64,000 nt of DNA. Origin: Pseudomonas sp. UBA4194 (GTDB lineage: Bacteria; Pseudomonadota; Gammaproteobacteria; Pseudomonadales; Pseudomonadaceae). The first letter of the stretch is position 1. The number at the start of each line of letters is the position of its first letter. Shown here piece by piece: positions 1 through 8,137 of this stretch. The translations under genes were made by a program, and so were the position numbers. The DNA lies in NCBI RefSeq assembly GCF_002379585.1, contig NZ_DFUE01000015.1, positions 29,527-93,526 on the forward strand, read 5' to 3'. The notes below the pieces were generated by a model. That model saw only the letters and a list, made by a program, of their open reading frames with translations. It ran no database searches and was not told where the DNA came from.

Positions 1-20
1 TGAGGGGACCATTCACCGCG
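1..20. repeat. Partial copy of GC-rich intergenic hairpin repeat
   Basis: The first bases (tgaggggaccattcaccgc) match the outer end of the repeat seen complete at 7077-7125, so the window begins inside a copy. It lies immediately beyond the 3' end of the M20 deacylase gene, as the other copies do for their neighbours. Confidence 0.6.
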
Positions 21-23
21 GTA

Positions 24-1175
24 TCACTCCTGCAGCACCGCCACCAGTCGCTGCAGCATCGCGTCGCACCCCGCCAGCTGTTCCACGCTGACGAACTCAT
101 CGGGCTTGTGCCCCTGTTCCATGCTGCCCGGTCCGCACACCACGGTCGGGATGCCGATGGCGTCGAACAGGCCTCCCTCGGTACCGAAGGCCACTGTGGT
201 GAAGTCGCTGGAACCGCAGAGTTGAGCAATCAGGCTTGCGGCCTGGCTCTGGGCATCCGTGGCCAGGCCCGGGTACGCAGACAGCTCGGAGAAACGAATG
301 CGGCTGCCGGCGTCCACTGCCTGCATGCGCGGCAGCAGGTTCTGTTGCGCGTAATGCTCGAGCTCTTCAGCGACCTGGCGCGGGTCGTGGGCGGGCAGGG
401 CGCGGACTTCGAAGTCGAAGCGGCAATCGGCGGGCACGATGTTCAGTGCCTTGCCGCCGCTGATGACACCGGTCTGTACCGTGCTGAAAGGCGGATCGAA
501 GCGCTGGTCATGCAGCTCTGCAGCCTGCAGGCGCGTGCCGATGCGACCCAGTTCGCCGATCAACTCGGCGGCATATTCGATGGCGTTCACGCCCTGCGGT
601 GCATAGGCCGAATGACAGGCGGCGCCGTGCACGTCGCAGCGCATTGCCAGTTTGCCTTTGTGGCCCAGCACCGGTTTCAGTTCGGTCGGTTCGCCGATGA
701 TGCACAGCAGCGGTTTGTGTGGGCGCTGCTGCAGTTCGGTGAGCAGGCTGCGTACACCCAGGCAACCCACTTCTTCATCGTAGGACAGCGCAATGTGCAC
801 CGGCATGCGCAGCGGCCGGGCCAGCAGCGCGGGCACGGCAGCCAGCACGCAGGCAATGTAGCCTTTCATGTCGGCGGCGCCGCGACCGTAGAGCTTGCCG
901 TTGCGCTCGGTCATGGCGAACGGCGGCACTGTCCAGGGCTGGCCGTCGACCGGCACCACGTCGGTGTGCCCGGACAGCACCACACCGGGGACATCGGCCG
1001 GGCCGAGGGTGGCGAACAGATTGGCCTTGCTGCGCTCCTCGTTGAAGATCAGATCGCACGGCACGTGCAGTTCGGCCAGATAGTTACGCACGAACTCGAT
1101 CAGTTGCAGGTTGGATTCGCGACTGGTGGTGTCGAAACCGATCAGCTTGGCCAACAGGTCCTGGCTGTTCATCAT
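24..1175 (-). CDS. M20 family acetylornithine deacetylase-like amidohydrolase
   Basis: A 383-residue zinc-dependent deacylase of the ArgE/DapE family, expected in the cytosol to remove an acyl group from an N-acylated amino acid. The binuclear metal ligands are visible: H70 and D72 in SGHTDVVP, D102 in GRGAADMKG, E134-E135 in SYDEEVG, and a late histidine in EQGHKPDEF. Its ATG overlaps the stop of the DUF1028 gene, giving translational coupling; a second ATG follows directly. Length is normal for ArgE. Because it sits at the end of a polyamine-type ABC and DUF1028 operon rather than with arginine genes, I infer a catabolic paralogue acting on an imported N-acyl compound rather than the biosynthetic enzyme. 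Confidence 0.85.
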   Translation of the reverse strand: MMNSQDLLAKLIGFDTTSRESNLQLIEFVRNYLAELHVPCDLIFNEERSKANLFATLGPADVPGVVLSGHTDVVPVDGQPWTVPPFAMTERNGKLYGRGAADMKGYIACVLAAVPALLARPLRMPVHIALSYDEEVGCLGVRSLLTELQQRPHKPLLCIIGEPTELKPVLGHKGKLAMRCDVHGAACHSAYAPQGVNAIEYAAELIGELGRIGTRLQAAELHDQRFDPPFSTVQTGVISGGKALNIVPADCRFDFEVRALPAHDPRQVAEELEHYAQQNLLPRMQAVDAGSRIRFSELSAYPGLATDAQSQAASLIAQLCGSSDFTTVAFGTEGGLFDAIGIPTVVCGPGSMEQGHKPDEFVSVEQLAGCDAMLQRLVAVLQE

Positions 1176-1846
1176 TCGTCCCCCGGTACGCCATAGCTCG
1201 GTGCCTGGGTCGGGTCCAGGGCGCGGGTGATGTAGTCCTGCATCTGCGGCCGGTAGTCGGCCCAGAGGGTGGCCAGCACACCCACCGGGTTTTCCTCGGC
1301 CCAGTCGACACGCAGGTCAATGATCGGCCAACTCAGGTCACCGACCACCTTCAAGGCGGCCGAGTGCACCGGGCCGGCTTCTCCCCCGGCGGCCAAGGCG
1401 GCCTGCATGGCCGCCACCAGGCGATCGGCCAGCTGTCCCTGAGTGGTTTCGAATGTCTTGACCAGGGCCTCGATCACCGCCGTGTTGGCCAGCATGTTGC
1501 CGGCGCCCACGCACTGCACACCGGCCACGGCGTGGTAGCAGCCCAGGGTCTGGCTACCACTGAAGAAGGCTGTGTTGCCCTGGTGGTCGATGCTGGTGAC
1601 CTGCCGGTACTGGCTGTACGGGTCGTAGTCGGGCACGGTGGCCAGTGCATCCTGGACGGACAGCCCCCGCTGCAACTGGTCCAGCACATGGTTGCCCAAC
1701 GCTGGCAGGGTGATGTTCTGGGTGGACACCGCGCCCACGCCCGGCCGTAGCCAGGGGCACCGCGCACCCACGGCAATGCTCGAAGAGCTGATGGCGATGC
1801 CGAGCTGGCCGGTTTCGGCGCAACGGCCGATGATGGAAAAAGTCAT
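1172..1846 (-). CDS. DUF1028 family protein
   Basis: A 224-residue protein with the DUF1028 N-terminus (MTFSIIGRCAETGQLGIAIS, then VGARCPWLRPGVGAVSTQN). The fold is related to Ntn-type hydrolases, but the biochemical role is not established. No signal peptide or membrane segment is seen. It lies 60 bp after the ABC permease gene and overlaps the M20 deacylase start by four bases, so all belong to one transcript. DUF1028 genes commonly sit with RidA-family proteins, peptidase-like enzymes and ABC importers, and all three are present in this cluster. A role in processing an imported amide or peptide-like compound is inference. The start has an AGGATC ribosome site about eight bases upstream. 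Confidence 0.85.
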   Translation of the reverse strand: MTFSIIGRCAETGQLGIAISSSSIAVGARCPWLRPGVGAVSTQNITLPALGNHVLDQLQRGLSVQDALATVPDYDPYSQYRQVTSIDHQGNTAFFSGSQTLGCYHAVAGVQCVGAGNMLANTAVIEALVKTFETTQGQLADRLVAAMQAALAAGGEAGPVHSAALKVVGDLSWPIIDLRVDWAEENPVGVLATLWADYRPQMQDYITRALDPTQAPSYGVPGDE

Positions 1847-1906
1847 GGTGATCGATCCTGTCTGGTAGTCATTCAGCGTCGTTGTTCGGCATGCCCGGAG
1901 CGGCGA

Positions 1907-2725
1907 TCATCGTGCGCCCTCGACGTTCAGCACACGGCCCAGGCCCAGAAAACGATTGGCCAGGGTCAGCAAGGTCGCGGTGCAGGCGATGTACATCACC
2001 GACAGTGCGGCCAGGGTCGGGTCGGCAAATTCACGCACGTAGTTGTACATGGCAACCGGCAAGGTCTGCGTCGCTTGAGTGGTCACGAACAGTGAAGCGG
2101 TGAACTCGTTGAACGACAGAATAGCGGCAAACAACCACCCCCCGAACAAGCCCGGAATCATCAGCGGCACGGTAATGGTCCACACCACTCGCAGCGGCGA
2201 GGCACCCAGGCTTGCCGCGGCCAGCTCGATGCGTTGCTCAAGGTTGTGCAGCGAGACATACAGGCTGCGCAGCACGAACGGCAGCACCAGCACCACATGG
2301 CAGAAGATCACCAGGGCGTAGCCGCGGCCCAGGTTGAGCTGCGCCACCAGCATCAACAGGCCCAGGCCGATGGTGAAATGCGGGATGAACAGCGGCGACA
2401 GCAGCACGGCCTCCAGCACACGCTTGCAGCGAAAATCGTAGCGGTGGATGGCGATGGCCAAGGTCGTCCCCACTACCACGGCGATGCTCGAAGCCCAGGC
2501 GGTGACGATCAATCCGGCATAGAAACCGCGGCGAAAGTCACTGTACTCAAGCGCTCGCTCGAACCAGCGAAGCGACCAGCCCTTGGGCGGGAAGAACAGC
2601 ACCGAGGTGCTGCTGAACGATGAAATGATCACCACGATGGTCGGCAGCAGCACGAACAGCAGAATCAGCGCCACCAGCAGGCGGCCAGCATAGCCGAGCC
2701 ATTTGTCTTGGTTGGAACGGGTCAT
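1907..2725 (-). CDS. ABC transporter permease, spermidine/putrescine type (PotC-like)
   Basis: A 272-residue inner-membrane permease with about six hydrophobic segments, starting around residues 13-35, and the binding-protein-dependent transport loop (ELAAASLGASPLRVVWTITV) that docks on the ATPase. The partner permease ends two bases before this gene starts, so they are co-translated as the two halves of one channel. The family moves polyamines, but related members import other small cations, phosphonates or opines, so the substrate is open. The ATPase for the complex is probably the PotA-like protein at 8138-9298, which is not adjacent. Confidence 0.88.
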   Translation of the reverse strand: MTRSNQDKWLGYAGRLLVALILLFVLLPTIVVIISSFSSTSVLFFPPKGWSLRWFERALEYSDFRRGFYAGLIVTAWASSIAVVVGTTLAIAIHRYDFRCKRVLEAVLLSPLFIPHFTIGLGLLMLVAQLNLGRGYALVIFCHVVLVLPFVLRSLYVSLHNLEQRIELAAASLGASPLRVVWTITVPLMIPGLFGGWLFAAILSFNEFTASLFVTTQATQTLPVAMYNYVREFADPTLAALSVMYIACTATLLTLANRFLGLGRVLNVEGAR

Positions 2726-2726
2726 G

Positions 2727-3632
2727 TCAGTGGCCTCCGACGCTTTGCAGGGAGCGAGTCATGCGCTTGAGGGCGGCCAATAGCAGCACGGTCAGCACCA
2801 GCCCCGCCACGCTCAGGGCAGCGGCGAAGGGGAAATTCAAGGAGGAGAAGCCCAACTGGTACACCAACGTGGCCACGGTGCTGACCTTGCCGCCGCCGAT
2901 CAGCTGCGGCGTGGCGAAGGCGCTGAAGGTCCAGGCAAAGGCGGTGGTCAGGCTGGCGACGATGCCCGGCAGCGACAGTGGCAAGGTCACGGTCAGGAAG
3001 GCCCGAATGGGCCCGGCACCCAGGCTGGTGGCGGCTTTTTCATAGGCCGGGTCGATGTGCGAGAGCCCGGTGGCCAGCATCAGCACCATGATTGGCATGG
3101 TCACATGAACCAGTGCCAGCACCACGCCGGTCTGGGTGAACATCAGTTGCAGCGGCTTGTCGATCATCCCCGTGGCCAGCAGCAGGCTGTTGAGAAAGCC
3201 GCTGCTGCCCAGCACGATGATCCACGAGTAGGTGCGCACCACTTCGCCGAGAAACAGCGGCGTGATGGCGATGATCAAGATGCACGACTTCAACCAGCCA
3301 GTGCGGGTGCGCACCAGCGCATAGGCCAGCGGATAGCTGAGCAGCAGGCCGAACAGGGCGGTCTTGAAGCTCAGCGACACGGTGTTGATGAACGCCTGGG
3401 CGTAGAGGCTCTTGAACAGGTCCTGGAAATTGGCGAGGGTGAAGCCACCCACCTCCAGCGAGCCGGGAATGTAGGCGCGCACGCTGTACTGCAGCACGGT
3501 GAGCAGCGCGATCATCAGGCCGGCGGCGGTCAGCGCCGAAGGCAGCACGAACCACAGCACAAATGCAGGTTTACGAGTCATGGGCGGTTTCCGAACCAGC
3601 GGCCCGGTCGGCGGGCCGCTTGAGTGAGACAT
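2727..3632 (-). CDS. ABC transporter permease, spermidine/putrescine type (PotB-like)
   Basis: A 301-residue inner-membrane permease. Hydrophobic segments begin near residue 23 (FVLWFVLPSALTAAGLMIAL) and the conserved cytoplasmic loop reads EKAATSLGAGPIRAFLTVTL. It lies 22 bp after the binding-protein gene and two bases before the second permease gene. The start is ambiguous: the first ATG is used here, but a second ATG at 3581 (MTRKPAFVLW) would place translation nearer the first membrane helix, and neither has a strong ribosome site. The function as one half of a heterodimeric polyamine-type channel is secure by family; the substrate is not. Confidence 0.86.
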   Translation of the reverse strand: MSHSSGPPTGPLVRKPPMTRKPAFVLWFVLPSALTAAGLMIALLTVLQYSVRAYIPGSLEVGGFTLANFQDLFKSLYAQAFINTVSLSFKTALFGLLLSYPLAYALVRTRTGWLKSCILIIAITPLFLGEVVRTYSWIIVLGSSGFLNSLLLATGMIDKPLQLMFTQTGVVLALVHVTMPIMVLMLATGLSHIDPAYEKAATSLGAGPIRAFLTVTLPLSLPGIVASLTTAFAWTFSAFATPQLIGGGKVSTVATLVYQLGFSSLNFPFAAALSVAGLVLTVLLLAALKRMTRSLQSVGGH

Positions 3633-3654
3633 CCAACGTGAAGCGCGGCGGCGA

Positions 3655-4683
3655 TCAGTGCGCCATGATGTTTTCAGAGAACCACTTGCGCCACTCGGCG
3701 GACTTTTCGGCGCGCAAGGCCGGATCGATGTTCAAGGTCGCGTCCCACTGGGCCGGGGTGGTCAGCATGCCCGGCAGCTTGGCGATCTCCGGGTCGACAT
3801 GGGCGTTGGTCACCACCGGGCTGCCGCGATTGATCTTGGCAATGCGCGCCTGCACCTCGGGGGACAGGGCGATGTTCATGAATTTATAGGCCAGGTCGGC
3901 GTGCTTGCTGCCCTTGGTGATGCCCATGGCGTCGACGCCCAGCACTGCGCCTTCCTTGGGAATGGCCAGCTTGATGTTCACGCCTTCTTCGATCATGTGA
4001 TAGGCGTTCATCGACAGCATCACCTGCACCGGTGTTTCGCCGGTGGCGATCAGTTGCTGGCTGTTGGCATCGTTGGTGTAGAACGACTTGATGCTGGGGA
4101 TCAGCGCCTTGAGCTTGTCGGTGCCATTTTGCCAATGCTCGGCGTCGCTGCCCGACAGTTTGGCCGAGACCGCGATGATGTGGCTTGGGTCCCAGTCGGG
4201 CAGGGCGAGGGTGCCTTTGAGCTCGGGTTTCCACAGGTCTTCCCAGCTGCCGAAGGTTTCGCCGGCGGGCACCAGATCGGGACGGTAGCCAATGGTGTAG
4301 ACGTAGCCCCATACGCCGATGTGCGACGGGCTCAGCTTGGCCTGTTGCACCAGGTTGGCCGCGTTGGGGATCTTGCTCATGTCCAGCGGTTCGAACAGGT
4401 GATCGTTGGTGTACAGCCAGCCGACGTGGGAGGTCGTGAAGGTCAGGTCGGTTTCCGCGCTGCCGGCCAGCTTGGCCTTGTTCAGGCGGTCGATGGTGCC
4501 CCCCGTGACGTACTCGACCTCGACGCCGGTCTGTTGGGTGAACTCTTTGCCGATGGCTTCGTCGATCAGATCCTTGAAGCTACCGCCCCAGGTGCTGACG
4601 ATCAGCTTGTCGGCGGCATGGACATTCGCGGCGGCCAACAGGCTCGCGCTCAACAGGGTCAAGGCAATGGCGTTACGCAGCAT
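3655..4683 (-). CDS. Periplasmic substrate-binding protein, PotD/PotF-like
   Basis: A 342-residue extracytoplasmic solute-binding protein with a Sec signal peptide ending at VHAADKLIVSTWGG, cleavage expected after AHA near residue 23. The opening KLIVSTWGGSFKDLIDEAIG is typical of the polyamine-binding class. It should capture the ligand in the periplasm and hand it to the two permeases encoded directly downstream. About 170 bp separates it from the preceding dehydrogenase gene, enough for its own promoter, though I see no convincing one. Family membership is clear. Ligand-pocket residues cannot be assigned by eye, so polyamine specificity is not claimed. Confidence 0.87.
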   Translation of the reverse strand: MLRNAIALTLLSASLLAAANVHAADKLIVSTWGGSFKDLIDEAIGKEFTQQTGVEVEYVTGGTIDRLNKAKLAGSAETDLTFTTSHVGWLYTNDHLFEPLDMSKIPNAANLVQQAKLSPSHIGVWGYVYTIGYRPDLVPAGETFGSWEDLWKPELKGTLALPDWDPSHIIAVSAKLSGSDAEHWQNGTDKLKALIPSIKSFYTNDANSQQLIATGETPVQVMLSMNAYHMIEEGVNIKLAIPKEGAVLGVDAMGITKGSKHADLAYKFMNIALSPEVQARIAKINRGSPVVTNAHVDPEIAKLPGMLTTPAQWDATLNIDPALRAEKSAEWRKWFSENIMAH

Positions 4684-4854
4684 TTTCTATTCCTTTGGGC
4701 TGGTTCGAAGATCGCGCCTGGGCGGCGGGCGTGTTGGCTGCATCATGGAATGGTCGGAGTGTTTCGGTAAAACAGGCTTTGCCGGGGTTCTGCGTCAGGA
4801 TTTCCGATGCAGTGGGATAGGCGGTGCCTGGGGAGGCCCCGCCGGGGGGAGTGG

Positions 4855-5787
4855 TCAATAGCCTCGGGTGGGGTCGATCTGGTGCAATACGGCTTCGCCG
4901 CGTTCCAGGCGCTGGATGTTTTCGGCGATCTGCCGGGCGGCGCTCGCGGGGATGGCGATGGAGGCCATGTGCGGCGTGATCAGCACATTGTCCAACGCCC
5001 ATAGCGGATCTTCCGGCGGCAGGGGTTCGCGGTCGAATACATCCAGGGTCGCTTCGCCGATCTGCCCACCGGCCAGCGCCGCCGTCAGTGCGGGTTGATC
5101 GACCACGGCACCGCGCGACACGTTGATCAGGCAAGCGCCCGCAGGCAGTCTGGCCAGGCGTTCGGCATTGAGCAGGCCGTGCGTCTGCGGGGTCAGGGGC
5201 AACATCACCACCAGAATCTCGCTGTCGGCGAGAAACGCGTCGAGGTTGTCCATTCCGTTGATACAACGGACCCCGTCCAGCTGTTTTTCGGTACGCGACC
5301 AACCCCTGACATCGAAGCCCTGGCGCGCCAGTTCCAGCGCTGCATACGCCCCAAGCTCGCCCAGCCCCAGCACGCCAACGCGGATACTGGCCGGCAGGCG
5401 CGGATGCAGGTAATGCCAGCGGCGCTCGCGCTGGGCACGTTCGAACGCCGGAATGTCGCGGGCATAACGCAGCACTGCGAACAGCACGTAGCTGGCCATC
5501 ATGCGGCCCATGTCCGGGTCGGACACCCGGGTGATGGGCACGGCGGGCAAGTCATCGCGACCGACCAGGGCATCCACCCCGGCGCCCAGATTCACCAGCA
5601 GTCGCAGATTGCGGAAGCGCGCGAAGAAATCCTGCGGCGGTTTCCACGCCAGCACATAGTGCACGCTGTCCGGGTCGGCGACGTCCTCGTCCTGACAGAT
5701 GTGCACGCCGGGCAGCAGCGGCGCGAGCAAGCCCTGCCATTCTTCGAAGCTGTCGAATTGGCTGTGGAACACCAGGGTCGAAGTCAT
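4855..5787 (-). CDS. D-2-hydroxyacid dehydrogenase, GhrA-like (glyoxylate/hydroxypyruvate reductase)
   Basis: A 310-residue NAD(P)H-dependent reductase of 2-oxo acids. The Rossmann motif is GVLGLGELG. The catalytic residues are in expected order: arginine in NVSRGAVVDQ, glutamate in DVFDREPLPPEDPLW, histidine in ITPHMASI. Together these fit the GhrA group. Its ATG overlaps the stop of the dehydroquinase-like gene (ATGA), and a GST gene lies upstream, giving a three-gene set. It may act on glyoxylate, hydroxypyruvate or a 2-oxo acid produced by the surrounding pathway; the exact substrate cannot be read from sequence. Confidence 0.85.
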   Translation of the reverse strand: MTSTLVFHSQFDSFEEWQGLLAPLLPGVHICQDEDVADPDSVHYVLAWKPPQDFFARFRNLRLLVNLGAGVDALVGRDDLPAVPITRVSDPDMGRMMASYVLFAVLRYARDIPAFERAQRERRWHYLHPRLPASIRVGVLGLGELGAYAALELARQGFDVRGWSRTEKQLDGVRCINGMDNLDAFLADSEILVVMLPLTPQTHGLLNAERLARLPAGACLINVSRGAVVDQPALTAALAGGQIGEATLDVFDREPLPPEDPLWALDNVLITPHMASIAIPASAARQIAENIQRLERGEAVLHQIDPTRGY

Positions 5788-6245
5788 GGCTTGGTCTCCT
5801 GTTGGGCCGCCTGCAACAGCTCGGCGACAGCCTCAAGTGCCAGTCGATATCCCAGCGCGCCGAGGCCGGCGATGACACCTGTGGCAGCCTTGGACACATA
5901 GGAATGATGACGGAAGCGCTCCCGCTTCCAGATGTTGCTCATGTGCGCTTCGATGATCGGGCCGTCGAAGGCCAGTAGCGCATCGAGGATCGGCACCGAG
6001 GTGTAGGTCAGGCCGGCGGCGTTGATGATCACCGCGTCAGCGCTCAGTCGCGCCTCCTGGATCCAGTCCACCAGCACGCCTTCGTGGTTGCTCTGGCGAA
6101 ACTCCAGTTGCAGTCCCAGCTCGGCGGCGTGGGCCTCGCAGCGCGCCTGGATACTGGCGAAGCTTTCGCTGCCATAGGTACCGCTTTTATCCAGGCCATA
6201 AAGGTTGGCGTTGGGGCCGTTGAGGAAGAACACGGTGCGGGGCAT
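5784..6245 (-). CDS. aroQ: Type II 3-dehydroquinate dehydratase family protein (atypical)
   Basis: A 153-residue protein of the AroQ (type II dehydroquinase) fold. The start at 6245 is chosen because an AGGAG site lies just upstream and family similarity begins there (MPRTVFFLNGPNANLYG); a longer open frame upstream overlaps the GST gene. Recognisable family blocks are GPNAN, a tyrosine in TYGSESF, RQSNHEG, and FRHHSY. However, the block normally reading LTHTSVALRDA is LTYTSVPILDA here, replacing a conserved histidine and arginine of the substrate pocket. It may therefore act on a related cyclic substrate rather than support aromatic biosynthesis. It overlaps the dehydrogenase gene downstream. 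Confidence 0.8.
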   Translation of the reverse strand: MPRTVFFLNGPNANLYGLDKSGTYGSESFASIQARCEAHAAELGLQLEFRQSNHEGVLVDWIQEARLSADAVIINAAGLTYTSVPILDALLAFDGPIIEAHMSNIWKRERFRHHSYVSKAATGVIAGLGALGYRLALEAVAELLQAAQQETKP

Positions 6246-6261
6246 ACCTGACTCCTGAGCG

Positions 6262-6876
6262 TTATTCAAAAGGGCGTGTGGTCGCCATGGCCGGGTGCTG
6301 GTCGAACTCGGCGAACCAGGCGGCAGTGGCAGGGTGGTGGGCGCGCCAGTCGAGGGCGGCAAAGCGAAAATCCAGGTAGCCCAGCGCGCACCCCAGGGTG
6401 ATCAGGCCGATGTCGTCAGGGCGGGTGCTGCAGTGAGGTGCCTGGGTTTCGATCTCGCTCAGGGCGGCCTGGATTTTGCTCAGTTGGCCGGCAGTCCAGG
6501 CGTCCCACTGCTTGTCGGCAGGGCGCGCCACGGCCTCGTAGCGGGCGAGCAAGGCGGCATCCAGCAGGCCATCGCCGAGGGCCTGACGAGTCAGGCTGCG
6601 CCAGCGTTGTTCCCCCGCCACCGGGAAGAGCGCCCCGCCGGCGTGGTGGTTCAGGTATTCGCAGATGACGCGGCTGTCGTAGAGGGTCAGGCCCTCGGCG
6701 GTTTGCAGCGCTGGGACTTTGGCCAAGGGGTTGAAGGCGGCAATGCGCTGATCACGGACGATAGGGTGCGCGGCGGATTCGAGTTTCTCGATCTGGGCCG
6801 TGAGGTTGAGGACGTGGGCTACGGCCATGACCTTGCGTACGTAGGGGGAGGTGGGGGCGTAGTAGAGTTTGAACAT
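6262..6876 (-). CDS. Glutathione S-transferase family protein
   Basis: A 204-residue cytosolic protein with the thioredoxin-like GST N-domain: MFKLYYAPTSPYVRKVMAV, then NPLAKVPAL (cis-proline) and LYDSRVICEYL (glutathione-contacting Ser), followed by a helical C-domain. It would conjugate or transfer glutathione on electrophilic compounds. The gene ends 16 bp before the AroQ-like gene starts, and a repeat element separates it from the quinone oxidoreductase gene upstream. It could belong to the degradation pathway or serve detoxification; the sequence does not decide. Confidence 0.85.
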   Translation of the reverse strand: MFKLYYAPTSPYVRKVMAVAHVLNLTAQIEKLESAAHPIVRDQRIAAFNPLAKVPALQTAEGLTLYDSRVICEYLNHHAGGALFPVAGEQRWRSLTRQALGDGLLDAALLARYEAVARPADKQWDAWTAGQLSKIQAALSEIETQAPHCSTRPDDIGLITLGCALGYLDFRFAALDWRAHHPATAAWFAEFDQHPAMATTRPFE

Positions 6877-6930
6877 GGGTGGGTCCTGGGTTTGGGGTGG
6901 GCGTGGATTGGGTTGGGATTTGTGGTGGAT

Positions 6931-7111
6931 GGTCCCCTCACCCCAGCCCTCTCCCTGAGGGAGAGGGGGCTAAAAGCAGACCGCGTTGGCCGCAACTCCA
7001 TCGTACGGCTCTCTCTTTCTGGGGGAGAGGGGGCTAAAAGCGGATCGCGTTGGCCGCAACTCCATCGTACGGCTCCCTCTCCCTCAGGGAGAGGGCTGGG
7101 GTGAGGGGACC
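6931..7111. repeat. Composite inverted/tandem GC-rich repeat element
   Basis: A 35-bp perfect inverted repeat forms the ends (6931-6965 and 7077-7111); each arm contains the hairpin CCCTCTCCC-TGA/TCA-GGGAGAGGG. Between them a unit of about 50 bp beginning gagagggggctaaaagc occurs twice in direct orientation, at 6961 and 7025, a period of 64 bp. Arms of the same sequence recur singly at 24261, 28990, 48376 and 49338. It lies just beyond the 3' end of the quinone oxidoreductase gene. It encodes nothing convincing, although frames through it read as PLTPALSLRERG-type peptides. Confidence 0.85.
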
Positions 7112-7128
7112 ATTCACCGCACATCCCA

Positions 7129-8124
7129 CTACCACTCCCCAACCACCAGCAACACCTTGCCCACATTCGCATTGCTCTCCAGCATCCGATGCGCCTCCCC
7201 AGCCCGCGCCAGATCCAGCCGCGCATGGATCAGCGGCTTCACCTCACCCGACGCCAACCAAGGCAACAGCACCTCGCGAATGCACACGGCCAAACGTGCT
7301 TTTTCCTCGACGCTTTTAGGCCGCAGTGTCGAGGACGTCAAACTCAGGCCCTTGCGCATCAGCGTCTGTAGATCCAGCTCGATCTTCGCCCCTTGCAGGA
7401 ACGACAAGCTCACATGACGCCCACCGGCCGCCATGGCCTCAAGATTGCGTGCCACGTAGGGGCCGCCGACGTTATCCAGCACCACATCGACGCCACGCCC
7501 TTCGGTGCACTCGGCCACCACCTCGACGAAGTCCTGACGATGGCGGTCCACCGCCCGCCAGACGCCCAGCGCCTCAAGCATGGCAACCTTCTGGGCGCCC
7601 CCGGCTGTGGCAATTACCCGGGCTCCAGCGGCATGGGCGCACTGCACGGCGAAGCTGCCGACGCCGCTGGCCGCGCCGTGAATCAGTACGGTGTCGCCAG
7701 ACCGCAGGCGACCCAGCTCGAACAGGTTATGCCATACCGTGAACGCCGCTTCCGGCACGCCGGCGGCATCCTCCAGTGGCAATGCCGCAGGCACCGGCAG
7801 GCAGTGTGACGCCAGGGCCACGCAGTACTGGGCATAGCCGCCGCCGTTGAGCAGCGCCATTACCCGGTCGCCAGGCGCGAAATCGGTGACCCCGCTGCCC
7901 ACTGCAACCACCGTGCCCGAGGCCTCCAGGCCGAGTACGTCGGTCACCCCGGGTGGGGTCGGCATGCCGGTGCGCTGCATCAGATCAGGGCGGTTGACCC
8001 CTGCAGCTGCCACGCGAATCAGCACTTCGCCGGCCTGCGGGCGCGGCAGGGGCCGCTCGACGCTCTGCAGCACCTCGGGTCCACCAGGCTCACGGGCGAT
8101 AACGACTTGAATGGTTTCGGTCAT
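7129..8124 (-). CDS. NAD(P)H:quinone oxidoreductase-like medium-chain dehydrogenase
   Basis: A 331-residue zinc-free MDR family enzyme of the quinone oxidoreductase/PIG3 type. The nucleotide-binding motif is AASGVGSFAVQ, and the N-domain carries GVNRPDLMQR and GLEASGTVV. No structural zinc cysteine cluster is present. The start at 8124 (MTETIQVVIA) is preferred because family similarity begins there and it lies just after the ATPase stop; an upstream ATG at 8166 would overlap that gene. It should reduce a quinone or enone with NADPH in the cytosol. The context is a catabolic cluster following the ABC ATPase gene. Confidence 0.85.
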   Translation of the reverse strand: MTETIQVVIAREPGGPEVLQSVERPLPRPQAGEVLIRVAAAGVNRPDLMQRTGMPTPPGVTDVLGLEASGTVVAVGSGVTDFAPGDRVMALLNGGGYAQYCVALASHCLPVPAALPLEDAAGVPEAAFTVWHNLFELGRLRSGDTVLIHGAASGVGSFAVQCAHAAGARVIATAGGAQKVAMLEALGVWRAVDRHRQDFVEVVAECTEGRGVDVVLDNVGGPYVARNLEAMAAGGRHVSLSFLQGAKIELDLQTLMRKGLSLTSSTLRPKSVEEKARLAVCIREVLLPWLASGEVKPLIHARLDLARAGEAHRMLESNANVGKVLLVVGEW

Positions 8125-8137
8125 GGAAGGCTCGGGT

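Noticed and set aside
24..1175. Biosynthetic argE of the arginine pathway
   Set aside because: The gene is coupled to DUF1028 and ABC genes and lies among catabolic genes, so a degradative paralogue is more likely; the symbol was left blank.
6986..7417. Short plus-strand frames through the repeat element, reading peptides like GERGLKADRVGRNSIV
   Set aside because: These are translations of the hairpin repeat itself; the same peptide recurs because the DNA repeats, not because of a protein family.
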